Virus record (IMG/VR): IMGVR_UViG_3300017991_000048
Location: 334,072-398,071 of that record
DNA length: 64,000 bases
From: a virus
Strand: one strand, 5' to 3'
In this document: in pieces, positions 36,750 to 44,344 of the stretch
How the letters are laid out: the number at the start of each line of letters is the position of its first letter
Position numbering within the stretch: position 1 is the stretch's first letter
Made by a program: the position numbers and the translations under genes
Notes under the pieces: generated by a model
Seen by the model: only the letters and a program-made list of their open reading frames with translations
Databases searched by the model: none
What the model was told of the DNA's origin: nothing

Positions 36750-36821
36750 CGGGCGACTGGATTCGAACCAGCGATTACGTGATCCCAAATCACGTGGGCT
36801 ACCAGACTGCCCCACACCCGG
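36750..36821 (-). tRNA. tRNA-Pro(UGG)
   Basis: Acceptor CCGGGTG/CGCCCGG, loop TTTGGGA, CCA encoded. Confidence 0.9.
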
Positions 36822-36929
36822 ATAACGATTCCGTGCCTCGATTGCACGGGCGACCGGGTAATGGTTGCCGATTTGTGATACTGTAAAACATCTTGTCTTT
36901 CCTCTCCCGCCAAGGAAATCAAGTGTTCT

Positions 36930-37093
36930 ATTTGGCGGGTTCTGTGACCCGCCTCTTATGAAGCGAGTCAGTTAACGATAAAATCGCTGGGGCTATATAT
37001 CCCAGTAATTCTCGGCTCTGTTGGTACAATCTGCATAATCTGACTCTGTGAAAACTAACTCCTAGACTGTGATTCTGACCCTACTAATACACC
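36930..37093 (-). ncRNA. candidate structured RNA with GGTGTA promoter
   Basis: A GGTGTATTAG motif (37084-37093) is followed by about 150 nt without a gene. It contains GAGTCAG...CTGACTC and a terminal GGCGGGT/ACCCGCC hairpin. Not a tRNA. Confidence 0.4.
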
Positions 37094-37133
37094 GTGTCAA
37101 GCACTTTCTTCAAAAACTGAATAGAGAACTCGG

Positions 37134-37421
37134 CTACTTGGGGTAGGTCCAGGTTTTCTCGTGTAGCTCGTTTACAAGACGTCTCATTTTGCTGCCCTCA
37201 GAGCGAAACCCGGCAGCGTCTGCACACTCAGAAAGCCGATCGAGCAGATCCCCTACCATATGATGGACATTATCCTCGCCTACCGTCCTGGCATATGATT
37301 GGGCATCTTTTATCAAGTCCTTGAGGCCACTCTTTACCCTGCTCAAGTTCACAGTAGCCATACGATCAGTATCGCCAGTTTTAGCTAAGGCTTCTTCAAA
37401 TGCTCTTCTTGGGTTTGCCAT
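37134..37421 (-). CDS. small helical protein, RRAFEEA family
   Basis: 95 aa, MANPRRAFEEALAKTGD; helical throughout. Its start resembles those of the genes at 54115 and 54447 (KVRKAFEEA). Confidence 0.65.
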   Translation of the reverse strand: MANPRRAFEEALAKTGDTDRMATVNLSRVKSGLKDLIKDAQSYARTVGEDNVHHMVGDLLDRLSECADAAGFRSEGSKMRRLVNELHEKTWTYPK

Positions 37422-37449
37422 ACTCTACATTATCACAAAAAGACAATGG

Positions 37450-37532
37450 TACACAGGGCGGGACTCGAACCCGCACGTCCTTTCGGACACAACCACCTCA
37501 GGGTTGCGTGTCTGCCTTTCCACCACCTGTGT
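37450..37532 (-). tRNA. tRNA-Leu(GAG)
   Basis: Class II, loop CTGAGGT, acceptor ACACAGG/CCTGTGT. Confidence 0.9.
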
Positions 37533-38334
37533 ATACTTCTTTTCCCCGGTGGTACATCACCAAGCTCTCGCCCATACCCACATTGAGGGTTTGCAAGATT
37601 GACTCCACCGACCTACCCACCGAAACCGGGCAACCCTTTCTCTTCTGCTTCGTCAAATATTGATGCACCAAATCCCAATCAGAAATCTTTGAAGAACCGC
37701 CACGGCTGTCAGTTCGTTGTCGGTGTGACCCAAATCCCGTGAGGTGCTTATTCCACAAAGGAGCAAAATCTCTAAGAAGCATCTGTTCCCCGTCAAACCA
37801 GTCCGGTAATCCTATAAAACGGCAAGTGAAATTCTCTAGCCCCAACCCTTGCTGCTGTATTGACTGAGCGTGTTCTTGAAGGCGTCTACCCAAAGAGGTG
37901 TACACGGCCTCACCGACATAGATAGCTAGTGTGGAAGCCTCTGAGCAAATCGGAGCATACAAGTCCCATTCACGCCCCACATAAAACAAACAATAAGCCC
38001 CAACGAGCGAAACCTTCACATCCCCTCTGAGGAAGGGCGTGAGAGAATAAGGGCCGCGTTGAAACAATTCCCGGTAAAACCTACGACGCAGTTCCAACTC
38101 ACTGCTTAAAGGGCCTTCTGAGAATGGGTTCCAACTCTCTAAATGTCTACCCAATACCGGGGTTGTAGGGACCGAAGGCTCTCTCAGGGGTTCAGGTTCC
38201 TCCTCAGGGCCGATGCCTGTTGCAAGAAAGTCCTCAATCGAATCGGTTCCGGGTGGCGGCTCTCGCAGGGGTTCAGGCTCCACTTTAGGAGCGAAGCCCA
38301 TCGCATCAAGAAAACCCTCAATCGAATCAAACAC
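37498..38334 (-). CDS. Eco29kI-like GIY-YIG endonuclease (second copy)
   Basis: 278 aa, GTG start overlapping the first copy's stop. STLAIYVGEAVYTSLGRRLQEH, NFTCRFIGLPDWFDGEQMLLRDFAPLWN and GFGSH match the Eco29kI GIY-YIG fold. N-terminus carries repeats of PEPLREP and SIEDFL. C-terminus reads into tRNA-Leu. No methylase partner beside it. Confidence 0.7.
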   Translation of the reverse strand: MFDSIEGFLDAMGFAPKVEPEPLREPPPGTDSIEDFLATGIGPEEEPEPLREPSVPTTPVLGRHLESWNPFSEGPLSSELELRRRFYRELFQRGPYSLTPFLRGDVKVSLVGAYCLFYVGREWDLYAPICSEASTLAIYVGEAVYTSLGRRLQEHAQSIQQQGLGLENFTCRFIGLPDWFDGEQMLLRDFAPLWNKHLTGFGSHRQRTDSRGGSSKISDWDLVHQYLTKQKRKGCPVSVGRSVESILQTLNVGMGESLVMYHRGKEVYTGGGKADTQP

Positions 38335-39142
38335 CAAACACCTCAGACCTCCGATAGCGCATCAAACTTTCTCGCACCCCAACACTAAACATCTCCTGGA
38401 TAGGCTCAACCGGACGCCCACCGCCTGAAGCGGCACCCAACCTTGCCTTGCCTGTCAAAGATTGGTGAAAAAGATCCCAATCAGACACTTTCTGAATATC
38501 AGCGTAACCGAACGCATGACCAAAACCGCGAAGGTATCTATTCCACAGAGGCGAGAAATCCCGAAGCAGCATTTGCTCTCCGTCAAACCAGTCTGGCAGC
38601 CCCATAAAGCGACAGGTAAAGTTCTCCAACCCTAGCCCCTGCTGGTGGATCGACCGGGCGTGTTCTTGCAACCTCCCGCCCAACGAAGCGGCTACCGATT
38701 CCCCTACATAAATCGCCAAGGTCGAGGCTTCAGAGCGAACCGGGGCATATGGCTCCCACGCATCTCCCACGTAGAATAAACAGTACACACCAAGCAAAGT
38801 GCTTCGCACATCACCGTTGAGAAATGCTGTCAGAGAGTAGGGGCCTCGTTGAAACAACTCCCGGTAAAACAAGCGTCGGAGTTCAGGCTCATCATCAATT
38901 AATCCTGCCTGGAAAGGGTTCCACACTTCCAGGTGATGGCTGAGTACCGGGGTGGTAGGGACCGAAGGCTCTTTCAGGGGTTCAGGTTCCACCTCAGGGG
39001 TGATGCCTGTTGCATCAAGAAACCCCTCAATCGAATCGCCGCCTTCCGGAACTGAAGGCTCTCGCAGGGATTCAGGCTCTACGATGCCCATTGCATCAAG
39101 AAAAACCTCAATCGAATCGCCGCCTTCCGGAACGTCTTGCAC
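38327..39142 (-). CDS. Eco29kI-like GIY-YIG endonuclease (first copy)
   Basis: 271 aa, GTG start 12 nt after GGTG. Close paralogue of the next gene: same YVGES, LRDFSPLWN and GFG motifs and the same N-terminal repeats (SIEVFLDAMG, PEPLKEP). Tandem duplication. Confidence 0.7.
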   Translation of the reverse strand: MQDVPEGGDSIEVFLDAMGIVEPESLREPSVPEGGDSIEGFLDATGITPEVEPEPLKEPSVPTTPVLSHHLEVWNPFQAGLIDDEPELRRLFYRELFQRGPYSLTAFLNGDVRSTLLGVYCLFYVGDAWEPYAPVRSEASTLAIYVGESVAASLGGRLQEHARSIHQQGLGLENFTCRFMGLPDWFDGEQMLLRDFSPLWNRYLRGFGHAFGYADIQKVSDWDLFHQSLTGKARLGAASGGGRPVEPIQEMFSVGVRESLMRYRRSEVFGV

Positions 39143-39152
39143 AACGCTCCCC

Positions 39153-39158
39153 TACACC
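39153..39158 (-). promoter_or_regulatory. GGTGTA motif before the GIY-YIG pair
   Basis: TTGGTG TAGGGG, 12 nt before the GTG at 39142. Confidence 0.5.
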
Positions 39159-39172
39159 AACTTGTTCCTTGG

Positions 39173-39243
39173 CACGGGTAGAGGGAATCGAACCGACATC
39201 CCTGGAACCAGAACCCAGTGCTCTACCATTGAGCTATACCCGT
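39173..39243 (-). tRNA. tRNA-Gln(CUG)
   Basis: Acceptor ACGGGTA/TACCCGT, loop TTCTGGT, CCA encoded. Confidence 0.85.
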
Positions 39244-39244
39244 A

Positions 39245-39439
39245 TTATCTCTTACTTCTTTCCATCATTGACGGACGATTCCAAACCTTCTGAAACGCCT
39301 CTTTCATTGCCTGAGGAAGACCGGGAAACCGTTCTTCCCCTCTCCTTTCCATTTCCAATATAACGCAATCCCGTTCGGTTTCTAGATCCTTCAATCTTTG
39401 AAAGAGTTGCTCATCCGTTATCTCTGTTAGGTTTGGCAT
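39245..39439 (-). CDS. small helical protein
   Basis: 64 aa from MPNLTEITDEQLFQRL; coiled-coil-like. The frame upstream is tRNA sequence. Confidence 0.55.
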   Translation of the reverse strand: MPNLTEITDEQLFQRLKDLETERDCVILEMERRGEERFPGLPQAMKEAFQKVWNRPSMMERSKR

Positions 39440-39453
39440 GGCTTTCTCCTTAG

Positions 39454-39526
39454 ATGGGGTGGCGGGAATCGAACCCGCAACTTTCGATGTCAAAGACCGA
39501 CGCTCTACCTATTGAACTACACCCCA
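39454..39526 (-). tRNA. tRNA-Gln(UUG)
   Basis: Acceptor TGGGGTG/CACCCCA, loop CTTTGAC. Confidence 0.85.
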
Positions 39527-39531
39527 AATAC

Positions 39532-39726
39532 TTACTTTGGCTCTGCCTGTGGTCTAACCTTTGGCCTGTCTCTCGTGGGGCCAGATCTCGGACCACCCAG
39601 TGTCAATCCTTCAGTCAAAGGCTTCCTTTCCCCTTTGTGGTTATGGCCACAACAAATACCCCGCCGACAAAATGCCCCACACCGGGGGCACCACCATCCA
39701 TCATAACCATCGTATTCTTCAATCAT
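39532..39726 (-). CDS. small zinc protein
   Basis: 64 aa from MIEEYDGYDGWW; CPRCGAFCRRGICCGHNH is a cysteine-rich zinc site; Pro/Arg-rich tail. Confidence 0.55.
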   Translation of the reverse strand: MIEEYDGYDGWWCPRCGAFCRRGICCGHNHKGERKPLTEGLTLGGPRSGPTRDRPKVRPQAEPK

Positions 39727-39742
39727 TATACTTACCTTTCGG

Positions 39743-39827
39743 CGGAAGACAGAAGAGTCGAACTCCATACTCTTTCGAATACGCACTCCTTAGCAGGGAG
39801 GCTCTAACCCGGTTAGATTTGTCTTCC
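39743..39827 (-). tRNA. tRNA-Ser(GCU)
   Basis: Class II, acceptor GGAAGAC/GTCTTCC, loop CTGCTAA. Confidence 0.9.
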
Positions 39828-39832
39828 AACAC

Positions 39833-40543
39833 CTATTTAAGATAACGTCCCGATCTTCCCGCCCCTCTATTTAATCCACAATAAGTTGGGGTCAAAGAGT
39901 GACAGTTAGGACACAAAAGCCTTAAATTATCTTCTAAATCATTCCTCCAATCACCATCTATATGATCAACTTGCAGCGGTGTTCTTCCTGTGGACGGGTT
40001 TACCTTATCCCACCCACATTCACAACATTTTGATCCGTACTTCTCAAACAAGTACCGACGAATATGATTCGAAATTTGCCCCGCTAAACCACGCTTCGTT
40101 GATTCTGCTTCGCCTTCTTTCCATGATGCAATAAAACAATAATACTCTTTATCAGCATTAAATTTAGATGCACAAGAAGGCGAACAATATTGTTGTCTCT
40201 TAGGTCCAAAAAAATGACTACCGCACTGTTGACACACCTTGGGTGTTTTAACAAATTCAAGACTAGATCTTCTAGCTCTCCCCGCAGCTTTCCCCGCACA
40301 AGAAGAACTACAAAACATCTTTCTCCCTTTGCGTTCTGACTGATATATCTCAGCATTTCTACGCTCAAATTCAACACCACACTCAGCGCACACTACTATA
40401 CTATAACCACCCACTCCGTTAGGATTGCGTTTTGGGTGCTCCTTATTGGTACACGTAGCCGCACAAGAGCGAGAACAAAACCGTCTATTCTCAGTCAGAG
40501 TCCCACAATTGTCACAAGGGTGTTTCGGATGCTTTGTCGGCAT
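39833..40543 (-). CDS. HNH endonuclease with zinc fingers
   Basis: 236 aa from MPTKHPKHPCDNCG. Four Cys-pair fingers (for example RRFCSRSCAATC and QYCSPSCASKF), then HNH core CCECGWDK, LQVDHIDGDWRND, LLCPNCHS. The start region shows a short duplicated GGAAGGTGTAG. Similar HNH core to the gene at 45830. Confidence 0.85.
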   Translation of the reverse strand: MPTKHPKHPCDNCGTLTENRRFCSRSCAATCTNKEHPKRNPNGVGGYSIVVCAECGVEFERRNAEIYQSERKGRKMFCSSSCAGKAAGRARRSSLEFVKTPKVCQQCGSHFFGPKRQQYCSPSCASKFNADKEYYCFIASWKEGEAESTKRGLAGQISNHIRRYLFEKYGSKCCECGWDKVNPSTGRTPLQVDHIDGDWRNDLEDNLRLLCPNCHSLTPTYCGLNRGAGRSGRYLK

Positions 40544-40586
40544 ACCTACACCTTCCATAAAACCTTTGTCTACACCTTCCATTAGC

Positions 40587-40669
40587 GGAAGTCAGAGGGA
40601 TCGAACCCCAAGCCCGAAGGCTCGCACAGATTTCAAGTCTGGCTCGCACCCATGTACGATTTGACTTCC
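40587..40669 (-). tRNA. tRNA-Ser(UGA)
   Basis: Acceptor GGAAGTC/GACTTCC, loop CTTGAAA. Confidence 0.9.
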
Positions 40670-41002
40670 TTTGATAAAACATTCTGTGTGTGGAATATAG
40701 TTACGACTATAGAAAAAACTGCCGCCAAAGAACCGTTCCCCTTTAGAAAAGGAACGAGAGTTCGCGTCCGGAAAGATGCATGGAAATGGTGGGATCGAAA
40801 CATATCCGACTGGCCCAAAGACTCCCCAGAATCTACCGGTAGGCGCGAACTTCTTTTGAAACTGTCCAAAGAAGTAGGGAAAATAATCTTCGTCAGCCCC
40901 CGACCAGCATGGAGATCTGATGAAAAACGGGGGATCGACGTTAAGTTTCCCAGTGAGTCCAAGGATATTAGATTGTTCCCGCCAATGTTAGATATAGTCT
41001 AG
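40652..41002 (+). CDS. hypothetical protein
   Basis: Up to 116 aa; the first ATG lies inside the tRNA-Ser gene, so the real start may be the GTG near 40688. FRKGTRVRVRKDAWKWW looks like a small beta domain. One of few plus-strand genes. Confidence 0.5.
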   Translation: MYDLTSFDKTFCVWNIVTTIEKTAAKEPFPFRKGTRVRVRKDAWKWWDRNISDWPKDSPESTGRRELLLKLSKEVGKIIFVSPRPAWRSDEKRGIDVKFPSESKDIRLFPPMLDIV

Positions 41003-41003
41003 G

Positions 41004-41088
41004 CGGAAGGCAGAGTAATCGAAACCCACACCCTTACGAGTGCCCACCACTTTCGAAGCGGGTCCAGCGCCTTGCTGATTTACCTTCC
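41004..41088 (-). tRNA. tRNA-Ser(CGA)
   Basis: Loop TTCGAAA; T arm irregular, as in tRNA-Ser(GGA). Confidence 0.8.
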
Positions 41089-41092
41089 CTGG

Positions 41093-41164
41093 TAGGCGCG
41101 GGTGGAATTGAACCGCCGATCTCTACCGTGTCAAGGTAGCGCTCTACCACTGAGCTACGCGCCT
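41093..41164 (-). tRNA. tRNA-Val(GAC)
   Basis: Acceptor AGGCGCG/CGCGCCT, loop TTGACAC. Confidence 0.9.
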
Positions 41165-41168
41165 GTAG

Positions 41169-41237
41169 TGACGGCGAGGAGACTCGAACTCCTGCGGACC
41201 AGCATATGAGACTGTCCTTCCTCCTTGGAACGCCGCC
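41169..41237 (-). tRNA. tRNA(CAU)
   Basis: Loop CTCATAT, acceptor GGCGGCG/CGCCGTC. Confidence 0.8.
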
Positions 41238-41443
41238 TAATACAAATCCCACCACATGGTCTTGGGGTGCCGGTCCTGAATATCCTCGTACCGTTCATGG
41301 TGCATCAGGGTACGAACTCTGGCCCGTTGCTTTCGCCAGTATTCTCTAAGGTATGAAACGAAGGACGGAGGGTGCCAAGTGCCGCCACGACCTTCTCTTT
41401 TAGGGTTATGCCTACCGGGTTTACGCCTGTAATTTCGGTGCAT
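41237..41443 (-). CDS. small basic protein under RBS hairpin
   Basis: 68 aa, MHRNYRRKPGRHNPKREGR, rich in Arg, His and Trp. AGGAGAGG before the ATG is buried in the hairpin at 41449-41481. Confidence 0.6.
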   Translation of the reverse strand: MHRNYRRKPGRHNPKREGRGGTWHPPSFVSYLREYWRKQRARVRTLMHHERYEDIQDRHPKTMWWDLY

Positions 41444-41448
41444 TACCT

Positions 41449-41481
41449 CTCCTTTCAGTTAGGGTCACTAACTGAAAGGAG
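41449..41481 (-). promoter_or_regulatory. 14-bp hairpin hiding a ribosome site
   Basis: Perfect stem CTCCTTTCAGTTAG with its complement, five-base loop. The 3' arm is the ribosome site of the 68-aa gene; the 5' arm (CACCTCCTTTC) copies the usual 3' tail of 16S rRNA. Confidence 0.75.
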
Positions 41482-41507
41482 GTGCTGTGTTCATGTAATC
41501 TTTCATT

Positions 41508-41825
41508 TTAGAACCAAACTAAATCCAAAATAAAGCCCACGATACCAGTGACTATCATAGCAAGGCTTACCAGTAACAGCCACTTATGACCGTCCCGCCT
41601 CAAACGCATCGCACATATGCTGCCAAATTCATGATCAACTATCTGCTTACGGTTCACCATTACCACCGATCCATCGGTACGCAAATCGGTTCTAGGTTCA
41701 GGTTCTACTGGAACTTCATCAACCATCCGCCAGCACTCTACACATCTGGTTTTAAAGGATAGATCAGCAAGCTCATCACGATAGCCGCCTAAGATAATTC
41801 CAGAGCCCCGACACTTATTAACCAT
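41508..41825 (-). CDS. small membrane-anchored protein
   Basis: 105 aa; CVECW pair near residue 34 and a C-terminal transmembrane helix. ATG 11 nt after GGTG. Confidence 0.6.
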   Translation of the reverse strand: MVNKCRGSGIILGGYRDELADLSFKTRCVECWRMVDEVPVEPEPRTDLRTDGSVVMVNRKQIVDHEFGSICAMRLRRDGHKWLLLVSLAMIVTGIVGFILDLVWF

Positions 41826-41834
41826 GCTTATTAC

Positions 41835-41840
41835 TACACC
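41835..41840 (-). promoter_or_regulatory. GGTGTA motif
   Basis: AAAACGGTG TAGTAA, 11 nt before the ATG at 41825; TTGACA lies 15 bases upstream of the TG. Confidence 0.6.
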
Positions 41841-41865
41841 GTTTTGGCGAAAGTGTCAAAATTGG

Positions 41866-41939
41866 ACCCGGAGGTCGGACTCAAACCGACTAGGTTGTCA
41901 GGCCCTGACAAGGAACCTACTATTCACTTTAGCTCCGAG
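41866..41939 (-). tRNA. tRNA-Ala(GGC), degenerate
   Basis: Acceptor CTCGGAG/CTCCGGG and anticodon stem TTGTC/GACAA pair well, but loop AGGGCCT lacks U33 and the D arm is irregular. Confidence 0.6.
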
Positions 41940-41943
41940 ATGG

Positions 41944-42017
41944 CACCCCTGAAGAGAATCGAACTCCTATCCCTGGTTCCGTAGACCAGTGCTCTCATTC
42001 CGTTGAGCTACAGGGGC
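41944..42017 (-). tRNA. tRNA-Arg(ACG)
   Basis: Loop CTACGGA, CCA encoded. A34 would need conversion to inosine. Confidence 0.9.
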
Positions 42018-42440
42018 TTAGGATTTAGGGCCATAAGACCTTTCTCGATGACAGTTTGAACACACCGCATCACACTTAGCTATCTCATCTAGCAAACGCT
42101 TAACGCTTACAGTTCGAGCAACCAATTTCGCTACCTCTAAGATTTTTTCCCCACGAACATGATCAAAATCCATAACATAATACGGGTATCTTTTCCCGCA
42201 ATCCACACACGGCACATCCTTAGCTTTCTGCGCTAACTGCTGAAGCTTTTTCCTCTGCGCTTTTCGTCTTTTCTCTGCCTTGTTTTTATAATACTCTGTG
42301 TTTTTTTGATAATGACTTCTTACATATCGCCGTTGGCATTCCTTACAATATACACTTAATCCATCTTTCCTGCTTTTCGATTTTGTAAACTCAGTTGTCT
42401 GTTTTTTCTTCTTGCATCTTGGGCAAATTTTCTTTTCCAT
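42018..42440 (-). CDS. HNH endonuclease
   Basis: 140 aa from MEKKICPRCKKKK. Zinc pairs CPRC and CKEC, then CVDCGKRYPYYVMDFDHVRG...CSNCHRE. Sits between two tRNA-Arg genes. Confidence 0.85.
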   Translation of the reverse strand: MEKKICPRCKKKKQTTEFTKSKSRKDGLSVYCKECQRRYVRSHYQKNTEYYKNKAEKRRKAQRKKLQQLAQKAKDVPCVDCGKRYPYYVMDFDHVRGEKILEVAKLVARTVSVKRLLDEIAKCDAVCSNCHRERSYGPKS

Positions 42441-42484
42441 GTCTACGATTATAACATAGATTTCCGTAGACAAGAAATAATTAG

Positions 42485-42556
42485 CGCCCCTAGAAGGAAT
42501 CGAACCTTCGTTTTCGGCTTCGGAGACCGACGCTCTCTCCACTGAGCTATAGGGAC
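42485..42556 (-). tRNA. tRNA-Arg(CCG)
   Basis: Loop CTCCGAA, acceptor GTCCCTA/TAGGGGC. Confidence 0.9.
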
Positions 42557-42571
42557 ATGAGATCCGTTCGC

Positions 42572-42630
42572 CCCTGGAAGCCCCGAACAACCGCCACAAG
42601 ACAGCAGATAGCGTTAGACCGCTTCCAGGG
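42572..42630 (-). ncRNA. inverted-repeat RNA between tRNA genes
   Basis: Perfect 10-bp stem CCCTGGAAGC/GCTTCCAGGG closing a 39-nt loop; no tRNA fold. Function unknown. Confidence 0.4.
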
Positions 42631-42676
42631 ACTAACCCGGTCCTGTCCCTACACGAATCTCCATAGGGCGGGTTGG

Positions 42677-42748
42677 CAGCCCCGGCAGGATTCGAACCTA
42701 CGTGATACCGGGTAGAAGCCGGTTGCCTCTCCTCTAGGCTACGGGGCC
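42677..42748 (-). tRNA. tRNA-Arg(UCU)
   Basis: Loop CTTCTAC, anticodon stem ACCGG/CCGGT. Confidence 0.9.
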
Positions 42749-42997
42749 ATTCCTTAATTTCTCTGCAATGTCCACAATATACTCGTTCCGGTAGACCTTC
42801 ATTCCCAACTTGGTTGAGACGTCCGAAATCCAGACTTTCCGCCCCTCTTCGTCCAACGTAACGTCGCAGAAATCGCCTATCATAGAGCCGTCCGTTACCA
42901 ACACATCGGCTCTTTCCATTCCAACCGCTTCCAAAATGAAAGCTACTTCATGTTCATAATCGTCGATTCTGTCTTGTGTCTCGATTTCAATCTTCAT
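42734..42997 (-). CDS. small hypothetical protein
   Basis: 87 aa from MKIEIETQD, acidic; ATGAAG overlaps the end of the upstream gene; its end overlaps tRNA-Arg. Confidence 0.55.
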   Translation of the reverse strand: MKIEIETQDRIDDYEHEVAFILEAVGMERADVLVTDGSMIGDFCDVTLDEEGRKVWISDVSTKLGMKVYRNEYIVDIAEKLRNGPVA

Positions 42998-43274
42998 CTG
43001 AAACAACCTTTACACGGTCAAGCGGTATTGGGTCGTAAACCCTCATCTGCCAACAGTCGGGAACATAGTTGTCGGTCCCGGACCCTGGCACATATTCCAC
43101 TTCCAGAACGATATTGCCATAACAAGCCGCCTCTTCCTTGTCAGCCGCCAGATATGTACATCGGCTTGGGCCGTCTTGTCTGCCCCACAGAACGCCCTCT
43201 TTTTGGATTATTGCCCAAAACTCAGAAGTTGTGCCGTGATACCACGTCTTATCGGTTTCTGGATTCTTCGTCAA
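42987..43274 (-). CDS. ADP-ribosyltransferase-like protein
   Basis: 95 aa. WYHGTTSEFW, GRQDGPSRCTYLAADKEEA and VLEVEY fit the H-Y-E pattern of small ART/PARP-fold enzymes (His-Gly-Thr, a Tyr on the second motif, a late Glu). It might modify host proteins or RNA. Overlaps both neighbours. Confidence 0.55.
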   Translation of the reverse strand: MTKNPETDKTWYHGTTSEFWAIIQKEGVLWGRQDGPSRCTYLAADKEEAACYGNIVLEVEYVPGSGTDNYVPDCWQMRVYDPIPLDRVKVVSDED

Positions 43275-43767
43275 AATCGATGACCCCTAATTCAGCGTCG
43301 GACACACATTCATCAAAACGGTCATTGAAGCCATCATCCAATAGTATCTGCTCAAAGCCATCGATCCTAACAAAGCCGCCTGAAGTTATTTGCCCTACCT
43401 GCCATCCAAGATAATCCAAAGATTCCCAAAGATTGAACTCGTGTGCTTCCATCTGAAACCACTCAGAAAAAATACCGTAAGCCACTTCGCCAAAATCAGT
43501 GGTCGGCGGTCGGAATGGTCTTCCACAGAACTCACAGTACCGAGCCGTCTCTGTTCTTGTTTTGCGTTTGCAATTCGAACACGCAGCATCCTCCTCTTCT
43601 TTTACCAGACCTTCTGCCACATCTAAGAGAACTTTTCGAAACGCATTCAAAATATCTTTTGGAGTGTCAAAATCACCGCCCTGACACGATACGACAATCA
43701 CAGGAACCTTTGATCCTTCATAAGTCCCGTACCCAAGTATTAGGTTTCTATATTTTCGATCAGCCAT
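43249..43767 (-). CDS. hypothetical protein with zinc ribbon
   Basis: 172 aa from MADRKYRNLI. CSNC...CEFCGRPF in the middle; acidic C-terminus. The frame upstream is tRNA-Cys. Confidence 0.6.
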   Translation of the reverse strand: MADRKYRNLILGYGTYEGSKVPVIVVSCQGGDFDTPKDILNAFRKVLLDVAEGLVKEEEDAACSNCKRKTRTETARYCEFCGRPFRPPTTDFGEVAYGIFSEWFQMEAHEFNLWESLDYLGWQVGQITSGGFVRIDGFEQILLDDGFNDRFDECVSDAELGVIDFDEESRNR

Positions 43768-43778
43768 TATTCTCCTGG

Positions 43779-43850
43779 AGTACCGGGCGGGAGTCGAACC
43801 CAGAGCCTCTACGGGGTTGCAACCCGCAGCCATCCCAGATGGACCGGTAC
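43779..43850 (-). tRNA. tRNA-Cys(GCA)
   Basis: Acceptor GTACCGG/CCGGTAC, loop TTGCAAC, CCA encoded. Confidence 0.9.
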
Positions 43851-43852
43851 AT

Positions 43853-44164
43853 TTATAAATCTAAAAGGTACTTCATATGTGTAGCTTCAGGGTGGTCAGG
43901 CTCTTTCTCTAATGCTGCCCTCAAACACTCAATGTGTAAGAAAGTATCGAACTCTGTGTCAAACGCATCACAGCCGTCCTTACCACAAAACCAACACACG
44001 TCATCAGCTTTTTTCTGAGCTTTATCCGCTGTTCCGTCGTGTTCGCTACAAAGAAATGGACCCTCAGGTAATTTGGGGTCTAAACAGTCAACCCAAAACT
44101 CCCATTCGCAATCCGGTGCTGAACACTTCACCTGTACGGTGCCTTTTGGTCTAATCTCGTCCAT
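43853..44164 (-). CDS. zinc-binding protein
   Basis: 103 aa; two Cys-rich sites (CSAPDCEW...CSEH and CWFCGKDGC...HIEC). ATG 11 nt after GGTG. Confidence 0.65.
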   Translation of the reverse strand: MDEIRPKGTVQVKCSAPDCEWEFWVDCLDPKLPEGPFLCSEHDGTADKAQKKADDVCWFCGKDGCDAFDTEFDTFLHIECLRAALEKEPDHPEATHMKYLLDL

Positions 44165-44173
44165 GCCTTACAT

Positions 44174-44179
44174 TACACC
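44174..44179 (-). promoter_or_regulatory. GGTGTA motif
   Basis: ATGGTG TAATGT, 11 nt before the ATG at 44164. Confidence 0.55.
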
Positions 44180-44184
44180 ATCGG

Positions 44185-44255
44185 TGCGGGTAGAGGAAAT
44201 CGAATCCTCATATGGAACTTGGAAGGCTCCCATCTTGCCATTAGATCATACCCGC
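44185..44255 (-). tRNA. tRNA-Gly(UCC)
   Basis: Acceptor GCGGGTA/TACCCGC, loop CTTCCAA. Confidence 0.9.
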
Positions 44256-44259
44256 GTAG

Positions 44260-44344
44260 CGGAAGCAGGAGTAATCGAAACCCATACCCTTACGAGTACA
44301 CATAGCTTTCCAGGCTAGCCTGACACCTTGCCAGTTCTACTTCC
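44260..44344 (-). tRNA. tRNA-Ser(GGA)
   Basis: Loop CTGGAAA, acceptor GGAAGTA/TGCTTCC-type. Confidence 0.85.

Noticed and set aside
41034-41255. Minus-strand ORF across two tRNA genes
   Set aside because: It is the translation of tRNA-Val and tRNA(CAU); the tRNA folds explain the sequence.
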